A DNA stretch of 64,000 bases from positions 1,110,033-1,174,032 of the forward strand of contig CM040447.1 in assembly GCA_022749755.1 (NCBI GenBank). Reading direction: 5' to 3'. The position numbers and the translations under genes are program-made. Under the pieces are notes generated by a model. The model was given only the letters and a program-made list of their open reading frames with translations, was not told the origin of the DNA and made no database searches. Shown here in pieces: positions 23,000-34,123 of this stretch. The first letter of the stretch is position 1. Each line of letters opens with the position of its first letter. The stretch is from Azadirachta indica. Lineage: Eukaryota > Streptophyta > Magnoliopsida > Sapindales > Meliaceae.

Positions 23000-24120
23000 T
23001 ATTCGGTGATTGATGAGATACTATTTAAGCAGGGATTTGGGCTGCCCTACTTGCAATGTGTCGACGAAAAGGAGGCAGACTACGTGCTCAGAGAAGTCCA
23101 CATGAACAGTGCGGCGACCATGGGGGAGGCAGGTCTTTGGCATACCGTATTTTGTGTCAAGGATATTATTGGTCGACTTTCACCTAGACGTGATGAAGAC
23201 AACTCAGTCTTGCTCAAGTTGCTAGCTTCATAGGGACATCCCAAAAAAATCCCCCAAATAGGTCACCCCTTTATTCAGCGCATAACCTTTTGATTAGTTA
23301 GGGCTAGATTTGATTTGCCCGCTTCTAACAGGACATGCTTAGATAAAGTATGTAATTGTAGCTGTCGAATATTTTACGAAATGGGTGGAAGCGAAGTTAT
23401 TATCTATCATAACAGAGAAAAAAACCATCACTTTTGTGGAAAAGAATATAATTTATCGGTTCAGGATTCCTCGTATACTAATAATTGACAACGGCAAGTA
23501 GGTTGATAATACAAAATTAAAAGAATTTTGTGTTCACCTGAGTATCAACCTCAAATTCATGTACCCCGCTCATCCTAAAGCAAATGGATAGGGGGAAGGA
23601 GTGAACAAAATTATCAAGAAGGCATTGAAGAAACAACTTAACGATAAAAAGGGAAGATGAGTGGATGACTTACCTCAGGTCCTTTAAGCTTATCAAACGA
23701 CAGCGAGAACAACGACTGGCGAAACACCCAATTCACTAGCATTTGGTTGTGAAGTGGTAACACCAATAAAAATCATGGTACCCTCATTTAGAGTAAGGCA
23801 CTTTGACAAATTTAAGAACGATGAGGCAATAGAGTTGAGCTTAAATTTGCTAAAGGAAAAACGCGATCAGGTACTCATCAAGATGGCTGCCTATTAGCAA
23901 AGGGTGGCAAAATACTACAATAAGAGGGTTCATTTAAGAGTTTTTCGAGAAAAGGACATAGTGCTGCGATGGATTACTCTAAACATTAAAATACTCGGTA
24001 AAGGGGTCCCGTACAACGTGGTCAAGATAGTTAAGCCAAGAGTTTATAAACTATAACACTTAGCTGGGAAAAAGGTCAAAAAGCTATGGTACGCAGAGAC
24101 TTTGAAAAAGTATTTCCTTT
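23000..24120 (+). pseudogene. Degenerate integrase of the Tat-type element
   Basis: An N-terminal segment DYVLREVHMNSA at 23070-23115 corresponds to the zinc-finger region. The core follows at about 23335-23700: VIVAVEYFTKWVEAKLLS, RFRIPRILIIDNGK, FMYPAHPKANG, then GVNKIIKKALKKQL. The DDE pattern can be followed, but the first Asp of the usual VDYFTKW reads Glu, and a stop follows KANG. The C-terminal part (VLRWITLNIKILGKG.. GPYNV-like) continues to about 24120. No chromodomain is seen. Confidence 0.8.
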
Positions 24121-24124
24121 AAAG

Positions 24125-24570
24125 AGAATATCGCTTAAAAGGATTTGGCCTCAGTTCAGATCGCGCAATAATTGCTTGGTCATATACTTGGATTTGTTAT
24201 GAAAAGATCTGATCTCAATTCAGATCGGACACTGATAGTTAAGAAGTTATTAGATTCTAGTTCTATTTGAAAATTGTTATAATAAGGTCTGACCTCAATT
24301 CAAACTAAGCAACAAACGTCAAAAGTAATTCTTGGTTTCAGAACATTATTATTGCAAAAAGATTTGACCTCGGTTTGGTTCAAATAGAAAAATTTACTCA
24401 TTAAAATATTATACCAACTTCAGATTTGGTTTCAGCAATGATAACTTTCTTTATCGTTAACTTGACCTCAGTTTAGGATGCGAAATGAGTAATTTAAAAA
24501 TCAGGTCATCACTAATATTTGGTTAAAGACGAGTTTCAGGTCGTCTCGGTGATTCAATCATACAGCAAAA
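24125..24570 (+). repeat. Degenerate tandem repeats after integrase
   Basis: Five or more imperfect copies of a unit of about 80-90 bases share the core GATCTGACCTCAATTCAGATCG: near 24141 (GGATTTGGCCTCAGTTCAGA), 24207 (GATCTGATCTCAATTCAG), 24287 (GGTCTGACCTCAATTCAA), 24360 (GATTTGACCTCGGTTTGG) and 24462 (CTTGACCTCAGTTTAGG). Tandem repeats in this 3' position are known for Ogre/Tat elements and can seed satellite DNA. Confidence 0.65.
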
Positions 24571-25368
24571 ACATTACATTAGCAAAAACAGAAGAAAAGA
24601 GAAATAAAAGTAAATCTAAACTTTCATTAAAAGAATCTTTATTCACAAAGTAATCATTTAAACCTTACATAAGTTTTTAAACACAGAGGAATTACAAAAA
24701 TTATTGAGTGCCCTTCGGAGAAGATATAATGCCAAAGGTCGGAGTCATAGAAAGAGACATGGTTGGACCAGGTTGAACAAGATTGGGTTGAGCAAGATTA
24801 GGACCCTGAGCAGGCTTCTCGATGAATGTCTTTCTTGGATCCCTAGCTTCCGATTGAATGGGTCAGGCAATGTGGAGATTGTCGAAAAGCCAACTCATGT
24901 CAAGTTCCTCATATTTCTTCTAAAAGATCTTGCAGGCTAGCTTCAAAGCTTCTTTGGTAGAGGCGTCACATTATTCTTCTATGTTAGCCTTAGTTCGAGC
25001 GAACTAATCGTTCAGATCCTTGTTATCATGAGCAAAATTTGTTGCATGAGACCCGAGTTGGGATACCTAAGCCCTAAGATTAGTGATTTTGTCCTCGAGG
25101 GTGCTACATTCTCCTACTCACTTATTCCTTTCCCCGCTCAGTTGAGCCTCTAGATATTCCTCCCATTTATCTGATTCCCTTAACTAATTTCCAAATAATT
25201 TTTTCTACCAAGTTAGATGATCTATTGTTTTGTACAAATTTATATTGGCAATTAAGCGTTCTTTTGCACTTTTAATATGCAAGTTAAGATAATAGAACAC
25301 ATGCATTAATTGAACAATAAGTTAGATAAGGCAGTCGCGATAAAACAAAAAGGAAAGGTCAAAGGTGG

Positions 25369-27060
25369 TTACCCTACCGAGGGTTGATGAATTTTCTCCT
25401 TAACGGCGTTGGAGCTGGCAGTCTCCACTTTCAAAGACATGGAAGAATCAATTGAGTAGTCCAAATGGTTAATGGAGAGGATCAGATACTCAAACAGCTC
25501 CCTTTTCTCCTCCAATATGTCTGTCCAATAAAGACTGTCCATTTCAATGATTTCTTTTCCTTGTTTAGTATGTTGTTTTTTGCACGGCCTCTCCTTGGCA
25601 CTTTCAGAAACCTCCACTAAGCACTTTTCTTTGTCCTTGATAGGTTTCTTTTTGTCTTTCTTAGAGCTCTGGTCAGTCTTTTTCCCTTTTGCCTTTTAAT
25701 CTGCTGCTTTCTACTTAAGCGACCCCTCTTGCCTTGTTTAGATTTTTTTACAGGCTTTTGCTGGTTCTCTTTTGAAGCCCTAATCTGGGTCTTCAACGAA
25801 GAGAGAACATACCTAAGGAGCTCAAGAGCTTCCTCTTCCTTTTTTTGGATCCATTTTCCCTATAAAGCATAAAAAATGAGATGAAGGCTCATACAAAACA
25901 TGAGTAAAGGTGAAAGAGTTTCAAGAAAGAGGACGGGCGAAATATTCACTCTTACTAGTGGCGGATACGCTTCAGTCGACTTCTAAGACTAATTCTTTTT
26001 CTCTTCTAAGACTAATTCTTTTTCTGCCCTGAGAGCAGCTTTAAGCTCTTTACGAGTAAGGGCGGCCTTAACAAGTAGAGTCTTCTGATCAGCTTGGTTT
26101 GCGCGCCACTCATTGATCTCAACAAAAGCGGGACAAGCTAAGTCAGGCTTTGAACCTTAATTAGTTGCCTAAACAAAGAAGATATTAGTAAATCTTTAGT
26201 AATGGCATTTAGCATGAACAACCAAATACATCATTCCAACCCTATTAGATATACTTACGAAGAACGAGTTCGAATGTATAGGGCATAGGACCATATATGT
26301 TCATCTCGGCTAAGAAATACTAGTACTAGTCCTTACCCATGTAAAACCATATGTCCTTCTAATTTTTGTAACAAGAAGGGTTGCCCATAACCAATCTATA
26401 AGCATTGGTGCGAACCTAAAGGTAGTAAAAGCTTGGAAATTTTTTTGGTCCTTTCTTCAGCAAAAATAAATATTTAATTTCCCTGATGATCGGTGGGGTT
26501 TGCTTAGCTGTAGCGCAGATCATATATAGCTCGGTGATGGTTCTTTATCCATTTAGGTTCAACAGGTAGAGAGGAATTCCGAAGCCGTAGAACAAATTAG
26601 CAAAGTATGGTTACAATGGTAACGTAGGCCCTAAGAGAAATAGCTCCTTGATAAAAGCCACTCTATCCCCCCTCAGACAACTTGAGAATTCGTTGGATTC
26701 TAGGACCCTAAGAGTAACAGAGCTAGGGATTTGGTAGAGTTTTCTGAAGGCTGTTAGGTCAGCCTCAGTGATACTAGAAAGGAACTTATCAGCCTCGAAT
26801 TGGCTGTTTTCCCTAGTTAAGTCGGGGCGAGGGTATTGAACTAAGAGACGCTGACTACTATCAATATGACTCAACCTGGTTATCTTCAAACTCATCATTC
26901 TCCTCACTCGTATTCCCATTCCCTTGTCTACTCATAATTGGTAGTGTTTTGGATGTGTGTTCGAGGGCTAGAAAAAAAGGCATAGGTTGATCAATTACTA
27001 GAAAGGAACTCATATCAAGTTTTTCATGTCTTGCAATAATTAACATAATTAACATAATTA
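25369..27060 (-). pseudogene. Antisense ORF of the Tat-type element (Transposase_28-like protein)
   Basis: On the strand opposite to gag-pol, between integrase and the 3' LTR, broken coding sequence is visible. Its best part (26611-26919, with 26400-26610 in shifted frames) reads FRKLYQIPSSVTLRVLES, CLRGDRVAFIKELFLLGP, followed in other frames by ANLFYGFGIPLYLLNLNG and LPFLLQ-type pieces. This is the pattern of the plant protein family called putative gypsy-type transposon (Pfam Transposase_28), whose function is unknown. A lysine/glutamate-rich downstream part (25369-25617 and beyond) gives a charged tail. Stops and frameshifts break it. Antisense ORFs in this position have been described for Tat elements. 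The surrounding low-identity segments (24700-25370) may be its 3' end. Confidence 0.7.
25980..26027. repeat. Short tandem duplication, 24-base unit
   Basis: The unit CTTCTAAGACTAATTCTTTTTCT is present twice in direct succession inside the antisense ORF region. Such a duplication would add eight residues without shifting the frame. Confidence 0.8.
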
Positions 27061-28100
27061 TATTGTTGCCATAATTAACAACAATATGGTTTGATCAGTT
27101 CAGAGTCAGAGTTCTACAAGACAAAATTATAGATAAGTACCAACTTTGTTCAGGGGAACTTAACTCTGTTCAGTCCTAAGGTCACTATAAGGTCCCTAGG
27201 CTACGACTTGGACCCGACCAAATCTTTTCTCAAGTAAAGAAAGCTTAAAACGTCTAGGTTAGGTTCTGAAATAGTTCCTATGGTTCGTCCTGACTTTCGA
27301 GTCTATTCTAGCGTCCTAAGGCATAAAAGTAAGTCTGAAAATATGCCTAATCGTGAAACTAACTAAGAAAGAAGCATGATGTTTCTCAAACAAAACAACA
27401 TATTCGTATTTCCCCACAAAACAAATATATAAATGAATGAAAACGAGAAATGAACACAATAATCGAGCTTGAAGGAGGAGTGGCTTACCTAAATGAAAAG
27501 GTTAGCTAGAGAAGCGAGAAGTAGGCACTAGAGGAAAAAACAAAACTTGTTTGTGGGCTGGAAAAGAAGTTTGCAGAGAGCAGAAGATCTTAGAACTTAG
27601 TGGAAGTCGCGACAGAAAGTAAATAGTTGAAAGGGGGAGGGTGAAACTTTTATACTCTCCTCGCTCCATGCTTTAAACAGAATGGATGACTTCAATGGTG
27701 CCACAAAGCCATCGGCTGATGTGGACTAGTTGTGCAGAAGCACGTGGCAAAAAGGTGAAGGGTCTGAAAGCGGTAACAGTTGCAAGCATTTACGTACGTT
27801 AATTGTCAATGCGAGCATCAAGGTGAAACGCGAGCAAATTTCGTACCGTTGGCACTTCTTTTGAATTTCAAATGTCATAGCTTTGTTTTGTGTTCAACCA
27901 TCAAGTAAGCTTCTGTTCTCACCTAATGAGTAGGGGAATTGGTGTTCGAAAGAAGCGGTGGAACATTTAATGAAGTAAATCGTAGATTGTGTTCGGTCTA
28001 ATATTCTCATTAGCCAGGTGATTATTTGAGAATAATCTAAGTTGTCCGGAAAATGGAGTTTCCATTGGAAACATTTTTCACTAGAAACTGGAGGGCTTGA

Positions 28101-28538
28101 TGTTTGGGAAGATGGGCTCAAACCTATAAGATTAATGGACTTCATGATTAGCAAACTTAATGCCTAGTCAACCACTCTTAATGTTAGATCAATCGCAGTG
28201 GGTCCTGATTAGGTCGCCTTGGTAAGGATTCTAGTTTGACAGTTCACGAGTGAAGCTTGACCAGAAAAAGATCCTTATAAAGTAAGAAAAGTCAATTTTG
28301 GAAGCCTTAATTTAAAACAAGTTAGAATTCTGCAAGATACACTCTAAATTTTATTAGAATTCCTAATGTTATTAGGACAAGAAAATTAGCACTATATATA
28401 TATTACATTCTTTTCATATAAATTCATTTATGCACTTTCTAAAAAATAGGTCATAAAGCAATTTTTTTTTTTTGGGCGAAAAGAGAAAAATTCAATCTCT
28501 ATTGTGTGGTATCGAAGTTGCAAATTTTGGTATCAACA
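28101..28538 (+). repeat. 3' LTR of the Tat-type element
   Basis: 438 bases running from TGTTTGGGAAGATGGGCTCA to TATCAACA, the same length as the 5' LTR. Differences from the 5' copy are scattered substitutions over the whole length (for example AGGCCCATAAG against AACCTATAAG), so the insertion is not recent. A purine-rich AACTGGAGGG stands just upstream as a candidate polypurine tract. Confidence 0.9.
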
Positions 28539-28543
28539 GTTAC

Positions 28544-29240
28544 ATTAGAGGTTTTTATCAATATAATCTTTATTTTTGACAATTTTATACATATAATAAT
28601 TTTATATAATTCGGATTTAATAATTATAATTATCAATATATAATTTAAATTAAAAATCATGTTTAATTATTGTAGATTATACAATTATTTTATATTAATA
28701 ACAATATAAATTAAATATTTATTTGTTTGTTAAATATATTTATTTACTTCTTTTGATCATTAAATCATAATGGTGTAGCCTGTAAAGTAATTCTATTTAT
28801 TTCTCCACCTCATGTATTTAATTTCTAATGATTATTTATTTTTTTCTTATCTAGCGTGGGTCAAATGAAGTTAATAATGGGTAGGGAGCTCACAAGGATC
28901 ACCTGCTCAAATCGGAGATGAGTTGGGGATGAAAATTAGTTGGACCAAGCAGGGATGGATATGGGATGGAGATGGGGTGGGCCAAGTAGAGCCAGGGCCG
29001 AGGATTGGAATCCTTGCCCTACCGCTACCCCGTCGCCATCCGTAGTGCTCACTAACAATGGTGCATGACATTCTATGTAACTTTGCTACATCGCGTAAAA
29101 GCCTTAGCAACACAAGCAACTGTGTAAGAATGTGATAAAGTTGAAGTAGATAGATTTAGACAAGTGGTCTACCACAACCAAGAAATTTAACACACTATTT
29201 ATCGTTGGACCACTTTCACTTGTTAAATAAAATTATTTAA
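28544..29240. other. Right part of the hAT-like element and flank
   Basis: Bases 28544-28750 continue the AT-rich module interrupted at 17757 (TTAGAGGTTTTTATCAATATAATC). Bases 28860-29044 form the G-rich right subterminal region and terminus. Bases 29045-29240 are flank with no visible gene. Confidence 0.5.
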
Positions 29241-30707
29241 GTAGAATACATATTTAATTTTTATATTATTACAAACACTATTAAATTTATCAAGTATTTA
29301 GGATATATATATAATTTATTTTATTAAAATATTTAACTAATATATATGTATACACACATATAACTAAGTATTTAAGATTTTAAAAAATATATAATAATTT
29401 AATTCTATAATGGTTTAATAGTATTAAATCTAATGTAAATTCAAAAAAATTACATTTATTGATTTAAATATATATAAAGTATTTAACAAAAATTAGCTCC
29501 TACAATTATTAACTTTTTAATATTAAAAAAGTGTTATCAAGTTTTAATTTTTCATTATATTTTGTAATAACAAAAAATTTTATATCTTTTCAATAATAAT
29601 AATTTAATTTTTTGCATGAAAATCACTATTTCACATATAATCAAAAAAATAATATAATGAAAGTAAATATTTTATAAAATAATTAATCATCGATTTAATT
29701 GAGAAAATTCATATAAAATATTCTAATAAAATTTCAAATTTAATTAATACATTTACTTCAATTTTTTTAATCTATATAAATAGAAAAATAGATAATCATA
29801 GTAGTGAACTATGAGCCAATTTTTAATAAAATTGATAAAAAGTTAGAGAAAATATATTAAATTAATTTTAGAGTTTGATGTTTCTTGATAATTTTGCAGA
29901 ATAGATAAATAAAAAATAAAATATGAAAAGAAAAATCAATGATTTCATTGACTATAAATTGATTATTTTTTATATCAATCAAATATTTTTATTTTATCAA
30001 AACTTATTATTCCAAATCTTATTATTAAAGTTGAGATGGGTTATGGAGCACAAAAATAATGCAACATTGTAATTTTTTAATTTAGTCAACTAAGTCCTTC
30101 ACAATTATTTTCAAAATTTTAATTTAATCAATTTCTTAATAAAGAAAATTTTTAAAATAATAAAAAACGAACAAAATTAAATAATATTTAATAATTAGAA
30201 AAATAAATTATGATAAAATAAAAACAATAAATTGATGTCAAACAAAATAATTATTTGTAATCAATGAATAATTTATTATAATATAGTAACATAAGATTAA
30301 TAAAACAAAATTTTCTTAGAAGTTTCTTTTTCTTTTCAGATTTTATTCTCTTATGTACCAAATAAAATATTTTTTGTAAAATTATTAAAAATAAAAAACT
30401 CTAAAATTTATTTAATATATTTTTTCTAATTTTATCAATTTTATTAAAAACTAGTTCATAATTTATTACTAACTTATTTATTTTTTATTTTTATAGGTTA
30501 ATAAAGAAATTATAGTAAAATTAAATTTGAGATTTTATTGTAACAAAATTTTTATTATCCACAATATTCTGTATAAATTGTTCAATTAAGTTAATGATTA
30601 TTATTAATTATTTTTTTTTAACAATTAATTTATGAAAAAATATATTTATTTTTGTTGTATTATTTTGATGACATGAGAAAAGATGATTTCACGTATAAAA
30701 AAATAAA
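29240..30707. repeat. Inverted pair of AT-rich repeat modules
   Basis: The block 29240-29990 is the reverse complement of the module seen at 16440-16860; for example the plus strand reads AACTTTTTAATATTAAAAAA and ATCACTATTTCACATATAAT. The block 30040-30707 is a direct copy (ATTGATGTCAAACAAAATAA, AACATAAGATTAATAAAACA, TTATTTTGATGACATGAGAA). The two meet tail to tail near 30010 and form a long imperfect palindrome. It has no coding capacity. Confidence 0.6.
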
Positions 30708-32472
30708 GGATACTTTACCCTTCAATTTTGGAGAAAAAATAAGATACCCCTCGGTTTATAGTCAAAGTTAGATGCCCCCTAGCTTTTCAAACAATATTAA
30801 GATATTCCCCTAACCTTTTAGAAAATATTAAGATACCCCCAAAGTTAATTTTTCCTTTAATATTTGCCATCCTTTCTAATATAAATGGTTTATTTTAACT
30901 CTCAACACATAAAATGACTATATTATCTTTATTATTAATTTGCAATAACCATTATAGCCTTATTTGAATATTTATAATAAAAAATTATAATAAATTTTAT
31001 TTTATATTGCATTAATCATTCATCCTTTACATTTTTAATTTTTTTTCAAAAAACCCATTGAACCCCTAAACATTAAATTTTGAAATGCATGGGCATTGTA
31101 TCATTGGAGCAAGGGAATGTGCAATAGTAAAATAGCCAAGCTTGCAATTGGAATGTAAAAGAGCTTTTAATAAAAAATCTGTCAATATAAAATATTTCAT
31201 CATTGAGTATGCCAATACAAACACATAATCATTGTAAATAGTTAATATGTTTGTTATGTATCATCCTAAACAACATGCAGAAACATGTTTTTGATTTCCT
31301 CACATAAAAATAAAAAGACAAAAAACAACATGTTTATGCCAAAATACAAATATATATATATATATATATATATCTTCAATTCAAATGCTGAGTATCCTGA
31401 CTTGAACTGCCAAAAGCATATCCATCTTGATTTTTCGCAAACACAATAAATAAATTAACATGTTATTTCACTAATTTATAATGCTTATAGATTTATACTG
31501 AAATATCATAAAAAAAAAATGCAAATTGTAAAAGAGAGCATCTCTCCTAATAATCCTAAAATGCCTCTTTTTTAGTATTTCCCCAGAAAGCAAGAGTGGT
31601 CACAAAATGCAAGAGAAAAAAAAAAGTGATGCTTGAAACAGAAGATAACAAACTTAATTTGGAGACCACAAACCTTAAACATAACCAATCGTTAATCTAA
31701 CGAAAAATGAACGCATCAATCTATTATGCACGTATACAACATTATTACGAGCCAATTTCACATTTATTGCCTTAAATAAAAAAACCCCTTAAAAAAAAAA
31801 AAAAAAACTAATCAACACCTCCCCAATATGTCAGCCAAATACAATTCAAATCCATTATTTTTGAAAGCTCACATTATCGTCAAGTCCACGATTACAAATT
31901 CGCTGACGAAAGTTTCTCTCCAATGATGCACCAACGAGACGAGAGGGATAAATAACTTTTTAAAGTGGACATCCCAAATGAAATTTGAGAAAATTAATCA
32001 AAATATCCTATACTTATACTTAATTTTCAACAATATTCACCGTTTAAAATTTGTTATAAAAATGATCCACTTAAGTTTTTTCAAAAAAAGTACCTCTATT
32101 AAAAGTAAATGTTAGTTATTTTTAAAAAATTTTTATGAGAATGTTTTACTTCAATTGAATTATTTTTTATACAAATTTTGAATAATGATCATTTTAAAAA
32201 GTTAAATTTCTAGTTTGGTTACTACTGAAAATCTTCCAAAGAATTAAGAAAATTTGAGAGTTTTGTCCTTTAGTTTTTTTAAACATTTTATTTTTACTGA
32301 AATTACTTATATCCTTATTCTTAATGGAATTATAACGCCAAAAAAAAGTTAGTGGTATCTTAATATTGTTTAAAAAGTTAGGAAGCAATTAACACTCGCC
32401 ATAAAAGTGATGCGGGTATCTTATTCTTCTTAAAAGGTTAAAGTGGTAAAGTACAATATCCCAAAAAATAAA
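30698..32472. mobile_element. MULE-like MITE, about 1.75 kb, with 10-bp target duplication
   Basis: The left end at 30708 (GGATACTTTACCCTTCAATT, then GAAAAAATAAGATACCCC) is mirrored by the right end at 32462, whose reverse complement reads GGGATATTGTACTTTACCAC, then AGAAGAATAAGATACCCG. The flanks AAAAAATAAA (30698-30707 and 32463-32472) are identical 10-mers, which suits Mutator-like insertion, though low complexity weakens this. The AT-rich module continues on both sides, showing insertion into it. The interior includes a GATACCCCCTAGC-type pyrimidine-rich block near the left end and no convincing ORF. Confidence 0.6.
31350..31373. repeat. (TA)n microsatellite
   Basis: An uninterrupted alternating TA run of about 24 bases lies within the MULE-like MITE. 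Confidence 0.9.
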
Positions 32473-33367
32473 TATTTATAATATTTTTTTAATAATAAAT
32501 TAAAAATTAATAATTATAAAAGCTAATTTTTGTTAACTTTAAATATGTAATCAAGTCAAATAAATTTAGTACTTTTAATATGTTTTTGTGATACTTGGAG
32601 ATTTTTATCATTATAATCTTTATTTTTGATAATTTTATATTATACATATATATAAAATAAATATATAATTTAAAATAATTCAGATTTAATAATTTATATC
32701 CAATATAAATTTTACTTAATGTTAAATAATAACAATTATGTGTAAGAATAAAATATATTTTTTGAAAATTTTTTAAAAATTAATTTTTAAAACAAAACAA
32801 TTATATTTCTAATCAAATTTATTTTATTAGAATTTAAAAAATTATAATATTAAAACATAATTACTACAACAATTATAAAGAAAATAATTTTAATAAAATT
32901 ATATTTAAATAAGTATAAGAGAAAATTATGATAAGATTATATATAATAATATAAAAATTATTTTTAATATTATAAATTAAATATTTATTCTTTATTAAAT
33001 ATAATTCATTTATATATTTCGATGAATAAGTAAAGTTGGTCTAATAGTACTATTGTTATTTATCTTTCTCTAAGTCTTGAGTTTAATGTCAAACAATTTC
33101 AACATTTTTTTTTTTTTTGGTAATCCTTAATTTGCCCCCAACCATTATTGACAATCATCAACATGCTCCTAACTTTAATAAAAGTCCTCGTTTCACCGCA
33201 AAACGTTAACTTATACCATTATCTACAATAGTTAAAGGGTAAAATTGTTATTTTATAATTTTAAATTAATAAAAATAATTCATTTTTTTCCTTCTCTCTC
33301 CTCTTCTCCTTCCTCAATTCTTTTATTTTCTTCTTCCGTTTTGTTTTTTTTTTTTTTTTTTTAAATC

Positions 33368-33556
33368 ATGGTAGCTGCGTGCAGCAGCCATAAAAGGCTG
33401 CTTATGGTAGCCATGGTGGCTACCTGCAGCAGCCATTTTTCGACTGCTAGTGGCAACCATGTGGCTGTCTGTAACAGCCATTGAAGCTTGCTTACAACAA
33501 CCATTTTTTGGTTGCTTGTGATAACCATAGCGGCTTTCTACAACAACCATTGAAGG
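33368..33556. repeat. 45-bp minisatellite in the loop of the inverted repeat
   Basis: Three full and one or two partial units of about 44-46 bases share the words GGTGGCTACCTGCAGCAGCC and AACCAT. They begin at about 33369, 33414, 33460 and 33504. The stretch is flanked by a poly-T run on the left (about 33344-33362) and a poly-A run on the right (about 33572-33586). The unit is not a multiple of three throughout, so the open frame on the minus strand is likely accidental. Confidence 0.7.
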
Positions 33557-34123
33557 AAGAAGAAGAGAATGAAAAAAAAAAAAAAAGAAACTTATTTTGA
33601 ATTATTAAGGGTAAAATTATATTTTCTCAAATTAACTACGGTCAATGGTTATGTTTAATGGTTAAAGTTAGCATTTGGGGATGAAGTTGTGATTTTTATT
33701 AATGTTGGGTGTGCGTTGGTGATTGTCAATAATGACTAGGATAAATTAAAGATTACCCAGAAAATATTGCAATTGTTTGCGCTTAAACTCAAGACTGAGG
33801 AACACAAATAAAAATTTATCACTAGACCAACCTTACTTATCATCAAAATATGTAAATGAATTATATTTAATAAAGAATAAATATTTAATTTATAGTATGA
33901 AAAATAAGTTTTGTATTGCCATATATAATTTTAAATATAATTTTATTGTAATTTTTTTTCTTTATAATTGTTTGAAGGAGCAATAATTATGTTTTAATGT
34001 TATAATTTTTTAAATTCTAATAAAACAAATTTGATTAGAAATACAATTATTATTTTAAAAATTAATTTTAAAAAATTTTAAAAAAAATATATTTTTTTAC
34101 ACATAATTATAATTATTAAACAT

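Larger units (their letters stand above)
17758..28543 (+). mobile_element. Ty3/gypsy LTR retrotransposon, Tat-type, heavily decayed
   Basis: A complete-length element bounded by related LTRs (17763-18200 and 28101-28538), both starting TGTTTGGGAAGATGGGCTCA; the 3' LTR ends CAACA and the 5' LTR TAATA. It is flanked by 5-bp direct repeats GTAAC (17758-17762) and GTTAC (28539-28543), with one mismatch. Order on the plus strand is LTR, primer-binding region, gag, protease, reverse transcriptase, RNase H, integrase, tandem repeats, then an ORF on the opposite strand, then LTR. All plus-strand domains contain stops or frameshifts, so it is not autonomous. The gene order, the late integrase without a chromodomain, the 3' tandem repeats and the antisense ORF are features described for the Tat/Ogre lineage. 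It is inserted inside the hAT-like element. Confidence 0.9.
15736..29044. mobile_element. hAT-like non-autonomous element interrupted by an LTR retrotransposon
   Basis: The left end TAGAGATGGCAA mirrors the right end, whose reverse complement starts TACGGATGGCGA. Both ends continue into G-rich words (GGGGTAGGGATGGAAG on the left; ATGGGATGGAGATGGGGTGGG near 28950-28980). The flanks are GTGCTCCC (15728-15735) and GTGCTCAC (29045-29052), an 8-bp direct repeat with one mismatch, as expected for hAT insertion. The TA..GATGGCAA terminus is characteristic of plant hAT non-autonomous families. Without the nested retrotransposon (17758-28543) the element would be about 2.5 kb, AT-rich and non-coding, so it would depend on a transposase encoded elsewhere. 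The termini are short, so confidence is moderate. Confidence 0.5.

Noticed and set aside
25980..26027. CRISPR-like direct repeat
   Set aside because: Only two adjacent copies without spacers, in a plant retrotransposon; a simple tandem duplication explains it.
33323..33550. Minus-strand frame encoding repeated Tyr-His-Lys-Gln-Pro-like units
   Set aside because: It is the translation of a 45-bp minisatellite whose units vary in length (44-46), so the repeat pattern in protein is not maintained.
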